Under the pieces are notes generated by a model. That model did not search any database. It was not told the origin of the DNA and was given only the letters and a program-made list of their open reading frames with translations. A stretch of 64,000 nucleotides of DNA from Sporomusa silvacetica DSM 10669 (GTDB lineage Bacteria > Bacillota > Negativicutes > Sporomusales > Sporomusaceae), in contig NZ_LSLK01000076.1 of the NCBI RefSeq assembly GCF_002257705.1, forward strand, positions 47,328 through 111,327, given 5' to 3'. The translations under genes were made by a program, and so were the position numbers. This document shows positions 51,622 to 59,478 of the stretch, one piece after another (the first letter of the stretch is position 1; each line of letters begins with the position of its first letter).

Positions 51622-51649
51622 ATTATACTTCCTGGTGAACATTTGTCAA
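51622..51649 (-). promoter_or_regulatory. Sigma-A promoter of the cysK/ssuB-like operon
   Basis: TTGACA, 16 bases, TATAAT on the minus strand, about 30 bases before leader copy C. Confidence 0.8.
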
Positions 51650-51709
51650 TATACTTTTCACTCAAATTCTCATATATTTTAAAATTAGCAGCTAAAATGG
51701 TTTAGTGCC

Positions 51710-53095
51710 TTAAAATTTGGAAACTACCGCGATGCGGTAATATTGATAACCTCTGTCATCAGCAGCAGTAGCCTCTTTATCAGTCAATTTTTGATAGGCT
51801 ACATAGGCTGACAGATTTGGACTAAATCCATAGTTATAAGTAATATTCACTCCTTTTAAATTTCTTACGTCTGAAAATGCTTCTGTCTCACTACTCTTAG
51901 CCTTGTTTTGCAAATTATAGGAAGTCAGTCTGCTAATAGAGTTTTTTCCAACATTATAATATTGAACAACCAGATTTTTCTGACCACGTTTTACAATGGC
52001 TTGGTCACCAATAATAGCAATTGCGGTCCAGGCGTTTTTATCTGTATCAAATTGCTGGTTTTGGACATACTCGCCAGCAAGCGAAAAATTAGTATTAAAT
52101 ACATATTTAGCATTACCATATAGATATTCTGCCAAAGTGGTATGTACGTCGCCCTGGTCTTTAAGAGTAGCATAGCCAGCTCCGTAAATAAGTTTACCAT
52201 TCTTTGTAGAAGCTTCTAAAGAGGCTACGTCAATGGTTGTAGCTGGAATGGCAGCAGTAGATACAATGGTGCCGTTTGTGCCAATTTTATAACCTGCCGC
52301 TACAGCTCCATTCTTTTGCTGCCTGCCCCAATTGCCGACAAGATTAATGTCGCCAAATTTAGTCTCAAACTTTGCACCATCAAAACTGGTATAACCATTA
52401 TCTACGATGAAAGCTGTAGTACCCAATTTCAGTTCTTGAGCACCAATGGTAGTCTTAAGGGCACCAATAGTACTAGTCAGGAAGACCCTATCCAGCGTAA
52501 CGGTATTTTTGTTATCATCAGCCGCTGAAGTCGATCCAAAACCAGTAAAAGTTGCACCAGCATATTTATATTTGGTACCTGCTTTTGTAACCCCTGAGGT
52601 CACGCGCAAACCAAGACTAGTATTATTATCAACTTTAGCCACACCATTTAACCTGAGCCGGTAGGCACCGCCTACACTAGAAGCAACAGTACCATTGTTA
52701 TCTTGAGATGTATAACGCACTTCAGCAATTCCGCTAAATTTAAGATTGGGTTGGTTTTTCTCTAACTTATTTAAGCGGACACCAATATTGTTGAGTTCAG
52801 TGGCAAATTCTACTGAAAGCTTATCAAGCAGCACTTTCTGCTGAGCACTGGCCTTAGTATAATTTTGCAGCCCGCGCGCAGTCACTACGGCAAACTCATA
52901 TCGTGTCAAAGGTTTATCGCCACCAAATGTACCGTCACCGTATCCATCAACTAAACCTTCCTGTTGTAGTTTTTTTACAGCGTCATATGCCCAGTGCCTG
53001 GCAGGTACATCTGAAAAATCGGCTACTGCCAAGGCCGTACCAATACTACTCATTATCAATAAAACCGAGAATAAAATTAAAATTGACTTTTTCAA
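51710..53095 (-). CDS. SLH-domain outer membrane porin (OmpM-like)
   Basis: A 461-residue protein. Signal peptide 1-23, then one SLH domain (about 25-80, FSDVPARHWAYDAVKKLQQ..DGYGDGTFGGDKPLTRYEFA), a coiled-coil linker (about 85-115) and a long beta-rich part with alternating aromatic/hydrophobic residues ending in the C-terminal Phe (VVSKF), as in outer-membrane barrels. In Negativicutes such proteins anchor the outer membrane to the polyaminated peptidoglycan and act as porins. It has its own long structured leader. Confidence 0.9.
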   Translation of the reverse strand: MKKSILILFSVLLIMSSIGTALAVADFSDVPARHWAYDAVKKLQQEGLVDGYGDGTFGGDKPLTRYEFAVVTARGLQNYTKASAQQKVLLDKLSVEFATELNNIGVRLNKLEKNQPNLKFSGIAEVRYTSQDNNGTVASSVGGAYRLRLNGVAKVDNNTSLGLRVTSGVTKAGTKYKYAGATFTGFGSTSAADDNKNTVTLDRVFLTSTIGALKTTIGAQELKLGTTAFIVDNGYTSFDGAKFETKFGDINLVGNWGRQQKNGAVAAGYKIGTNGTIVSTAAIPATTIDVASLEASTKNGKLIYGAGYATLKDQGDVHTTLAEYLYGNAKYVFNTNFSLAGEYVQNQQFDTDKNAWTAIAIIGDQAIVKRGQKNLVVQYYNVGKNSISRLTSYNLQNKAKSSETEAFSDVRNLKGVNITYNYGFSPNLSAYVAYQKLTDKEATAADDRGYQYYRIAVVSKF

Positions 53096-53156
53096 AATTT
53101 CTTCCTCCTCATAGTGTTAATTCGGATAAACGTACTTAGCTTACTTTGATAGGCAT

Positions 53157-53197
53157 AAAAAAAACCTCCTTCATGCCGCACCTTGCATGAAGAGGTT
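53157..53197 (-). terminator. Hairpin with T-run in the porin leader
   Basis: AACCTC-T-TCATGC pairs with GCATGAA-GGAGGTT and is followed by T residues on the minus strand. It lies about 60 bases before the porin start, so it could attenuate the gene or terminate an independent small transcript. Confidence 0.65.
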
Positions 53198-53372
53198 ATA
53201 CAATGCTATACTTATAGCAAGGTAGACCTCTCTCATGAGGTGTGCCGGGTAGAAAGTCGCTCAACTCTTGGTCGGGGAGGGCGGCTTCCTTCTATTTATT
53301 TATATATATAGTAAAAGGCTGTCTTCCACGTTAAATGGAAAACAGCCTCCAGCTTTCAGCTAGCCAGGTGTT
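53198..53372 (-). other. Structured region upstream of the porin gene
   Basis: Contains a hairpin GCTATA/TATAGC and, at 53316-53371, CTAGCT-GAA-AGCTGG followed by AGGCTGTTTTCC..GGAAGACAGCC and TTTT. This resembles the sulfur leader (stem, then AGG entering a terminator) but lacks the TGA, so I do not count it as a member. No known riboswitch recognised. No gene is seen in 53096-53474. Confidence 0.4.
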
Positions 53373-53474
53373 CATGGACTCAAGTTTTGATTTAAACCTA
53401 CATTCCCCCCCTTGCTTAGTCGCGAACTTTATGCCGTGTTTCCGAAAAAATACTCTTTCGGAAGCACGACTCAC

Positions 53475-54767
53475 TTATTTATACCCACTAGCTTGCCCTA
53501 GTGGCAACTCTGCAATTTGACTTGCGGTATAACGAAGACCATTTTCTACGGTATCGCAGTATTCCGAGATATAAATTCCCTTATTGCGCAACTGTTCTTT
53601 AGCATGATAGCCGATGCGCATGGTTAGCACCGCATTACAATCCTGTAATGCCTCAATGATCTTATCCCGCCCAGAAGCCATATCCTCTACATCACATTCT
53701 GCCATACCAGCACAATACTGACCTACGTTCCTGGTCTCACGGAGCTGAAAGTCCTGCCCATCGCCTTGAAAAATAAGTAATTGAGTCGCATGGCCAAAAT
53801 GCTGGTCAACCATTTTCCCATATTTTGATGTCACGGCAATCTGATATACCTGCTTAGGTTCAGATTCCTTAGTCTTACCATCAGGCACATGGTTGCACAT
53901 ACGAAATTCCTGAGAACGATCTTCGTGCAGCAGCCCGATGGCATCAGCCCGGCACTGCTGGCAGTGGCGCATCTGATGAATATCCAGCTGACAAACATCC
54001 CTTAGCGCATTAAGTTCTTTCATGCTGGTCTGGGGCAAATGTTCGAAGGCGCTGCCAGGCGCAGGGATAAGCGGCATAATATTGGTTACAAATACCCCTA
54101 ACGCCTTTACCTTTTTGACTACCGCCGGTATATCCCTGTCATTAATTCCCTTAATCATAACGATATTGATTTTAACTAATACCCCATGCTGCACTAAGTA
54201 CTCAATACCTGCCAATTGATTGACTAACAACAACTCTGCGGCCTGAGAACCTACATAGTGCTTACCCTGATAAGACACAAACTTATAAATTTTGGCACCG
54301 ATAGCCGGATCTAAGGTGTTAACAGTCACAGTGACATGCCTAATGCCTAAGGCCACAATTTCAGAAGCATATTTTGGCAGCAATAATCCATTAGTCGATA
54401 AGCAAAAAGTAATTGTTTGGTCAATGGCTTTGATATTTTCAATCGTCTGCTTAGTAGACGGCCAGTCAGCCAGCGCATCACCTGGTCCGGCAATGCCAAC
54501 TACACTAAGGTGCTCAATTTCGCCTTTCACCCAGACAAATTTATCGCTGGCAAGAGCAGGTGTCAACACCTCGCTAGTAACACCCGGACGGCTCTCGTTT
54601 ACGCAGTCGAACTTCCGATTGCAATAATTACATTGGACATTGCACCCGGGAGCTACTGGCAAATGCATCCGGGCATATTTATGATGAGCATCCGCAGAGT
54701 AGCAGGGATGCTTATTGGTTTTTTCCAGAGTATCAGCACTTAGTGTGCCAGAGCATACGCAGCCCAT
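53475..54767 (-). CDS. NifB-like radical SAM protein with NifX-type C-terminal domain
   Basis: A 430-residue protein. Motifs: HPCYSADAHHKYARMHLPVA (20-39), radical SAM CNVQCNYC (Cys42, 46, 49), NESRPG (57-62), and CQQCRADAIG (269-278), all characteristic of NifB, which makes the Fe8S9C precursor of nitrogenase cofactors. Residues about 308-425 form a NifX/NafY-like domain (VTSKYGKMVDQHFGHATQL). ATG 54767 lies six bases after GAGGTG. It starts 26 bp after the NifH-like gene, so both are cotranscribed. No NifDK or NifEN genes are present, suggesting service of a nitrogenase-like enzyme encoded elsewhere. Confidence 0.88.
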   Translation of the reverse strand: MGCVCSGTLSADTLEKTNKHPCYSADAHHKYARMHLPVAPGCNVQCNYCNRKFDCVNESRPGVTSEVLTPALASDKFVWVKGEIEHLSVVGIAGPGDALADWPSTKQTIENIKAIDQTITFCLSTNGLLLPKYASEIVALGIRHVTVTVNTLDPAIGAKIYKFVSYQGKHYVGSQAAELLLVNQLAGIEYLVQHGVLVKINIVMIKGINDRDIPAVVKKVKALGVFVTNIMPLIPAPGSAFEHLPQTSMKELNALRDVCQLDIHQMRHCQQCRADAIGLLHEDRSQEFRMCNHVPDGKTKESEPKQVYQIAVTSKYGKMVDQHFGHATQLLIFQGDGQDFQLRETRNVGQYCAGMAECDVEDMASGRDKIIEALQDCNAVLTMRIGYHAKEQLRNKGIYISEYCDTVENGLRYTASQIAELPLGQASGYK

Positions 54768-54793
54768 ACTATTCACCTCGTTCTCAAAATCCT

Positions 54794-55669
54794 TTAGATA
54801 CCAGCCGCAGCACTTCGAACCTCACCCGTTTCAATAGCCAGCAGTTGATCGGCCCATGTGGATGCCCACTCGCGTAATTCAGCTGTTTCCAGCGGCGCTG
54901 GAACTTTGGATTCCGTCGTTTCTATTACTTTCTTGGCCAACCGGCTATAGATTTTAGCCTGCTCTGAATTAGGCGCAGCCTCTATGGTTGTTTTTCCCTG
55001 AAGCTCGGCCTGAGTCACTGTTACTGAGCGGGGAACATACTCTATCACCCGCGTTTGCGTCCGTTGCACAAAGTCATCGACAATCTCTTTTGCATAGGGA
55101 GCATTGATCGAATTAGCAATTAAACCACCCAACAGCGCTCCACCCGAGTTGGAGTATTTCTTAATACCTTTGAATAGATTATTCGCCGCATAAATGGCCA
55201 TAAAGTCAGCCGACGATACGGTAAATACATGCTCAGCAATGCCCTCGCGAATTGGTACGGCAAACCCCCCGCACACCACGTCGCCCAAAACATCATAAAT
55301 AATAACGTCCAGATCCAGTTCTTCATATACTTTTAATTGTTTTAAAAGCTGTACGGCTGTAATAATTCCCCGTCCGGCGCAACCAACACCTGGAGCCGGC
55401 CCGCCTGCTTCCACGCAGTACACACCATTAAAACCTTGATAAATAACATCTTCAGGTTGTACCTTGTTTTTTTCACGCAACGTATCAAGTACTGTCGGAA
55501 TATATGAGCCGTCGCGCAGTGTATTGGTAGAATCAGCTTTCGGATCACAACCAAACTGCATTACCTTATATCCTAATTTTGATAATGCTGCACTAATGTT
55601 AGAAGTTGTGGTTGATTTACCAATCCCTCCTTTACCATAAATAGCAATTTGTTTAATTTTTTTACTCAT
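54794..55669 (-). CDS. Nitrogenase iron protein-like ATPase (NifH superfamily)
   Basis: A 291-residue NifH-type protein. P-loop YGKGGIGKST (11-20), switch CDPKADST (41-48), cluster ligands Cys97 (GVGCAGRG) and Cys133 (VVCGGFA), and Arg100, the ADP-ribosylation site. It would deliver electrons, with ATP hydrolysis, to a partner. Several segments differ from true NifH (for example QFGCDPKADSTNTLRDG and VPRSVTVTQAEL). The sulfur-gene context and the adjacent NifB-like gene recall methylthio-alkane reductase (MarBHDK) systems more than N2 fixation, but that is inference. First gene of the operon, behind leader RNA D. Confidence 0.88.
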   Translation of the reverse strand: MSKKIKQIAIYGKGGIGKSTTTSNISAALSKLGYKVMQFGCDPKADSTNTLRDGSYIPTVLDTLREKNKVQPEDVIYQGFNGVYCVEAGGPAPGVGCAGRGIITAVQLLKQLKVYEELDLDVIIYDVLGDVVCGGFAVPIREGIAEHVFTVSSADFMAIYAANNLFKGIKKYSNSGGALLGGLIANSINAPYAKEIVDDFVQRTQTRVIEYVPRSVTVTQAELQGKTTIEAAPNSEQAKIYSRLAKKVIETTESKVPAPLETAELREWASTWADQLLAIETGEVRSAAAGI

Positions 55670-55701
55670 GTGCTACTCCTCCCAGATTGTTAGAAAACAA
55701 A

Positions 55702-55766
55702 GAAAGGTCAGAATGACAGCTCCACAGAACTGTTATTCTGACCTTCGGTTTATCCACCAATCAGTC
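55702..55766 (-). ncRNA. Sulfur-regulon leader RNA, copy D (before the NifH/NifB-like operon)
   Basis: Minus strand: GAC, TGA, TTGG, 8-base loop, CCGA, AG, GTC. Inner stem TTGG/CCGA shows compensatory changes against TCAG/CTGA of other copies. Terminator GGTCAGAAT..ATTCTGACC with TTTC. The start codon is about 30 bases further. Confidence 0.75.
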
Positions 55767-55798
55767 TTATTTATTTTTTAAAAATTAACTTGAGCTTT

Positions 55799-55827
55799 AT
55801 TATAATCTCGACTTGCAAAAAATGCAA
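55799..55827 (-). promoter_or_regulatory. Sigma-A promoter of the NifH/NifB-like operon
   Basis: TTGCAT, 17 bases, TATAAT on the minus strand, about 33 bases before leader copy D. Confidence 0.75.
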
Positions 55828-55869
55828 GGTACTTCTGAAATTTTTTAATTATAGATTTTATATAATGTC

Positions 55870-55898
55870 TTGACAAGTTTCTTTATGAATGTTAGTCT
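55870..55898 (+). promoter_or_regulatory. Possible sigma-A promoter of patB
   Basis: TTGACA, 17 bases, TAGTCT; the -10 is weak. It is about 30 bases before leader copy E. Confidence 0.45.
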
Positions 55899-55926
55899 GT
55901 AATTATATATTGTTAGCTTTTCATTT

Positions 55927-55987
55927 AGCTGATCAGAGTTCCTGAAGGCTAAAGTACCGTCTCCACCAGACGTACTTTAGCCTTTTT
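55927..55987 (+). ncRNA. Sulfur-regulon leader RNA, copy E (before patB)
   Basis: TTTAGC, TGA, TCAG, loop AGTTC, CTGA, AG, GCTAAA. The six-base outer stem is perfect. Terminator GGCTAAAGTAC..GTACTTTAGCC with TTTTT; GCTAAA belongs to both structures. This is the clearest copy. Confidence 0.8.
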
Positions 55988-56047
55988 CTGTACCTTGTAT
56001 ACCAGTATTTTGCGATTGACTTACTTTTCATGAATAAGGGTGATATG

Positions 56048-57232
56048 ATGACTAACTCCAAAATTGACAAATTTGACACTGTGATTGCGCGTCACAACAG
56101 CGGCAGTACCAAATGGGATGACGCTCCTGCCCTCTTTGGTTCCAAGGATGTACTGCCCTTCTGGGTAGCTGACATGGATTTCCCTTCGCCTCCGGCCGTA
56201 AACGAAGCTCTCGCCGCCCGGGTTCAGCATGGCGTTTTCGGTTACCCATCTCCCCATTCCTATGCCTATGATGCCGTAACTGACTGGCTGGATAAACGGC
56301 ATAACTGGAAAACCAATCCTGAATGGATGGTAAGTACTCCTGGAGTGGTAACTGCTATAACCTTGGCAGTGCAGACCTTTACTAAGCCGGGAGATAAAGT
56401 TATTATCCAACCCCCGGTTTATCCCCCCTTCTTTTCCAGTGTACACAACCAGGACCGCATCGTGCTGGAAAACCCTTTAGTTTATGAAGATGGCAACTAT
56501 TACATAGATTTTGATGACTTGGCAGAAAAAGCCCGCGAAGCCAAAATGCTTATTTTATGCAACCCGCATAATCCAGTTGGCCGGGTTTGGTCGCGCTCAG
56601 AGCTAACCAAGCTGGTAAAAATCTGCCTGGAAAACAATGTATTGCTGCTGACAGACGAAATTCACGGCGATTTAGTGTATACCGGCCATCAGTATATACC
56701 GCTGGCTTCCTTAGACACTGACAGTGACGACAAAATAATCACGCTTACCGCCCCCAGCAAAACTTTTAACACCGCTGGCTTATATACCTCGATTGCTATT
56801 ATTCCGAATAGCAAATTACGCAGTCAATTTTCTCAAACTGTCCAGCAATTGGGCATCAGCAAAAGCAATGTATTTGGTATCACCGCTCTGGAAGCTGCTT
56901 ACCGCCATGGGGCGCCGTGGCTTGATGAGTTGTTAGTCTACCTTGAAGACAACGCCCAGTATCTGACAGAATATATTGCTGCCAATATCCCATCAATTAA
57001 AGTTGACAAACCACAAGGTACCTATTTAGCCTGGCTGGATTGCCGCAATTTAAAACTTTCCCAACAAGAGCTTGTCCAATTCTTTGCGAAAAAGGCAAGG
57101 GTTGGGCTTAATGACGGCGTAACCTTTGGTCATCAAGGTACTGGTTTTATGCGCCTTAATTTTGGTTGCCCGCGCCCGCTGTTAGCGGAAGGACTGAAGC
57201 GAATTGCCCAGGCCGTCAATCAGTCTATATAA
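56048..57232 (+). CDS. patB: MalY/PatB-family cystathionine beta-lyase / C-S lyase
   Basis: A 394-residue fold-type I PLP enzyme. Motifs: FWVADMDFPSPPAV at the N-terminus, NPHNPVGRVW, DEIHGDLVY and the PLP lysine in APSKTFNTAGL. The family cleaves cystathionine or other S-substituted cysteines to thiol, pyruvate and ammonia. ATG 56048 follows AAGGGTG; 56045 is possible and 56030 less likely. It is divergent from the NifH-like operon and both are behind the same leader type, so they should respond to the same signal. Confidence 0.9.
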   Translation: MTNSKIDKFDTVIARHNSGSTKWDDAPALFGSKDVLPFWVADMDFPSPPAVNEALAARVQHGVFGYPSPHSYAYDAVTDWLDKRHNWKTNPEWMVSTPGVVTAITLAVQTFTKPGDKVIIQPPVYPPFFSSVHNQDRIVLENPLVYEDGNYYIDFDDLAEKAREAKMLILCNPHNPVGRVWSRSELTKLVKICLENNVLLLTDEIHGDLVYTGHQYIPLASLDTDSDDKIITLTAPSKTFNTAGLYTSIAIIPNSKLRSQFSQTVQQLGISKSNVFGITALEAAYRHGAPWLDELLVYLEDNAQYLTEYIAANIPSIKVDKPQGTYLAWLDCRNLKLSQQELVQFFAKKARVGLNDGVTFGHQGTGFMRLNFGCPRPLLAEGLKRIAQAVNQSI

Positions 57233-57252
57233 AGGAAGGAGGATACCGTTCT

Positions 57253-57456
57253 ATGACTAGAAAAATCACTTTTCTGGGGTTGCTAGTTGCTATGTTCACT
57301 TTTACCAGTGCTGTTACTACTGCATCACCTGCCCCGACAACGGCAATCAGTCCGCCTTCTCCCACCATTGCTGCGTATGCAGCTAACACAGATGCTGATA
57401 CTGACCAAACTAAACCACTGAAAAAGAAATGCTGCTGCAAGGACGAAGACGAATAA
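57253..57456 (+). CDS. Small secreted protein with Lys/Cys-rich tail
   Basis: A 67-residue protein with a signal peptide (about 1-25), a Pro/Thr/Ala-rich middle and the tail KKKCCCKDEDE. Three consecutive Cys flanked by charges could bind metal or form disulfides. AAGGAAGGAGG precedes the ATG, 21 bp after patB, so it may be cotranscribed. It is followed by a strong terminator. No family recognised. Confidence 0.65.
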   Translation: MTRKITFLGLLVAMFTFTSAVTTASPAPTTAISPPSPTIAAYAANTDADTDQTKPLKKKCCCKDEDE

Positions 57457-57484
57457 GTTGTTCGAAAGCAACATACTGTTTACG

Positions 57485-57537
57485 AAAAACAAGCAAGCAT
57501 AACTTCGCAAAGGCGAACATTATGCTTGCTTGTTTTT
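57485..57537. terminator. Strong terminator between convergent genes
   Basis: AAAAACAAGCAAGCATAA pairs perfectly with its complement at 57520-57537. Confidence 0.88.
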
Positions 57538-57564
57538 AGAGTTTTATTTCATCTATTCACTTAT

Positions 57565-58203
57565 CTAGAAAGAGATTAAACCATTCTTATAGGCAAATGC
57601 AATTAGCTGCATTCGATTCTGCAAATGAAGCTTGTCCATAATATTCCGCAGATGGTTTTTGACTGTACTTTCACTAATACACAATTTTTCTCCGATTTCC
57701 TTATTGCTCATCCCCTGGCTAACCAATTGCAGGACTTCTAGTTCCCGTTCTGACACCTTATTACTTAACATATTAGCCCTTGGAATAGAAAATTCCTGTA
57801 ATATCTTAGTCGCCAGCGCCCGGGAGATAGGAGCTTCTCCTTGTACAATGCTGATAATATAATCTATCCAGTATTCTGGTTCCATGTTCTTTAAAAGATA
57901 CCCTTGGGCACCCTTTTTGATGGCTTCGAAAAAATCCTGCACATCGTCAGACACGCTTAAAATAACAATTTTTACATACGGCATTTCTTCTTTAATCAGC
58001 CTAGTGGCTTCCAAGCCGTCGATACCAGGCATATTAATATCCATTAAAATAATATCAGGCATAAGTATCCTGGCCTTTTCCAGAGCTTCCTGTCCGTCTG
58101 TCGCTTCCCCGGCAATGTCAAACATCGGGTGAGTTGAAAGAATACTGACAATCCCTTTGCGCGATAACAGATGATCATCCACAACCAATACTTTAATGCT
58201 CAT
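57565..58203 (-). CDS. NarL/DegU-family response regulator
   Basis: A 212-residue protein. Receiver domain with acidic pocket (VVDDHLL), phospho-Asp in DIILMDINMPG and Lys in LLKNME; C-terminal LuxR-type HTH (SERELEVLQLVSQGMSNKEIGEKLCISESTVKNHLRNI). It overlaps the kinase gene by 11 bp, so translation is coupled. It probably controls a nearby envelope or uptake gene; the divergent TonB receptor gene is a candidate target by position. Confidence 0.93.
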   Translation of the reverse strand: MSIKVLVVDDHLLSRKGIVSILSTHPMFDIAGEATDGQEALEKARILMPDIILMDINMPGIDGLEATRLIKEEMPYVKIVILSVSDDVQDFFEAIKKGAQGYLLKNMEPEYWIDYIISIVQGEAPISRALATKILQEFSIPRANMLSNKVSERELEVLQLVSQGMSNKEIGEKLCISESTVKNHLRNIMDKLHLQNRMQLIAFAYKNGLISF

Positions 58204-59050
58204 AGAGCGTCTTCCCCTTCACATCCAAACTAATCGTAGCTGTCGTCCCCTGACCTGGGAAACTCTCCAGTTTTAACTGACCACCAATGCCGCTAATATC
58301 ATCCTCCAAAATTTTTAAACCAAAGGACAAGCCTTGTTTCTTTATACTATCTACCGGCAAGCCTTTGCCATTATCGCGCACGATCATGAAAAGCTGACCT
58401 TCTGACCTTTTCAGACTGACATGCACGTGCCTGGCGCCTGCATGTTTACGAATGTTCTGCAGAAGTTCCTGTAATATGCGAAACAATTTATTTTTAACCT
58501 GTAAACTTAGGCTGTCGCCTGCATTGTCTGCTACACTCAAATCAACTTTTATGCCGCTATCTTCCTGATAATCGGCAATATATTGCCTGATAACTTCCGG
58601 CAAATCTATCTTCTCTGCTGGAACCTTCTGTAAAACAAAAATATGCTGTCGTATATCGGTATCTGTCAATCTAATGGCCTCTTTTACTTCCCCTATCGCA
58701 ACCCACGGTTCCTGTCGCTGACGCAGAGCTGTTTCAATCTCCACCATTTTGATATTCATATAAAATAATGCCTGCGCCACACTGTCATGAATTTCACGGG
58801 CAATTCTATAGCGTTCCTGCAAAACTGCGGTTTCTTCCTTTTCTTTTTGTAGCTTGCCGTAGAGATTCTCAAGCAAAGCAAAAATACCATGAAAGTATAA
58901 AAAAACCAGTACTCCAGTTACTGCGGCAACCAAAACATTGCCCCACTCCATAGAAATTACATGCAAAAACTGATGTCTTATGAATTCGAAGGCACCAATA
59001 AATATGGCTGCTATCAACGCCGAAATCCATTTCATTTTTCGTATATCCAT
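58193..59050 (-). CDS. Sensor histidine kinase (HisKA_3/DegS-like)
   Basis: A 285-residue membrane kinase. Two helices at the N-terminus (ISALIAAIFIGAFEF and WGNVLVAAVTGVLVFLYFHG) with almost no external loop, then coiled coil, phospho-acceptor His in AREIHDSVAQALFYM and an HATPase with DNGKGLP and GLSFGLKILEDDI. Lack of a sizeable outer domain suggests intramembrane or cytoplasmic sensing, as in LiaS. TGGAGTGAG precedes the ATG. Cotranscribed with the regulator. Confidence 0.92.
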   Translation of the reverse strand: MDIRKMKWISALIAAIFIGAFEFIRHQFLHVISMEWGNVLVAAVTGVLVFLYFHGIFALLENLYGKLQKEKEETAVLQERYRIAREIHDSVAQALFYMNIKMVEIETALRQRQEPWVAIGEVKEAIRLTDTDIRQHIFVLQKVPAEKIDLPEVIRQYIADYQEDSGIKVDLSVADNAGDSLSLQVKNKLFRILQELLQNIRKHAGARHVHVSLKRSEGQLFMIVRDNGKGLPVDSIKKQGLSFGLKILEDDISGIGGQLKLESFPGQGTTATISLDVKGKTLYEH

Positions 59051-59251
59051 AACTCACTCCAATAAACTGTCTATTGCTTTTAGTTCCCATTACGTGGCAT
59101 TGTTATTTTGAATGTACTGGCAAATGCCAAATTTGTCAACCCTGATACTACAAATATTGTCATCTAACCACTGCATTGCCATCTGTGGTTTAGTAAGCTA
59201 TAGTACTTTCAGCGACAAATAATAGTACTTTTGGACAGTAGACACACCCCC

Positions 59252-59280
59252 TTGTCTTTGTGATATTATAAATATACAAT
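59252..59280 (+). promoter_or_regulatory. Possible promoter of the TonB receptor gene
   Basis: TTGTCT, 17 bases, TACAAT, about 50 bases before leader copy F. The remaining part of the 428-bp gap (59051-59251) holds nothing I can assign. Confidence 0.45.
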
Positions 59281-59328
59281 TAACTATACTACCTTGTAAG
59301 TTATCAACTTTATACTACTTCTAATTCT

Positions 59329-59384
59329 GGTTGATTAGTTTAACTGAAGGCCGGATTTGTCTATCGACAAATCCGGCCTTTTAA
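59329..59384 (+). ncRNA. Sulfur-regulon leader RNA, copy F (before the TonB receptor)
   Basis: TCTGGT, TGA, TTAG, loop TTTAA (the last A is unpaired), CTGA, AG, GCCGGA: outer stem pairs over six positions including G-U. Terminator GGCCGGATTTGTC..GACAAATCCGGCC with TTTT. Confidence 0.75.
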
Positions 59385-59478
59385 TTTTTCAACCGCAAAA
59401 CTACCATACGCAAGGAGGTTATCAATACCACTTTTTAGCGAGTCTATTACCAAAATCTCAAACAGGAGGATCATTTAC

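Noticed and set aside
53316..53371. Ninth copy of the sulfur leader RNA
   Set aside because: It has the stem followed by AGG and a terminator, but not the TGA side of the internal loop or a matching outer stem. Kept as a possible distant relative only.
54794..55669. True nitrogenase (N2-fixing) operon
   Set aside because: No nifD, K, E or N gene is present, and the regulatory leader is shared with sulfur genes. A NifH/NifB-like label is as far as the sequence allows.
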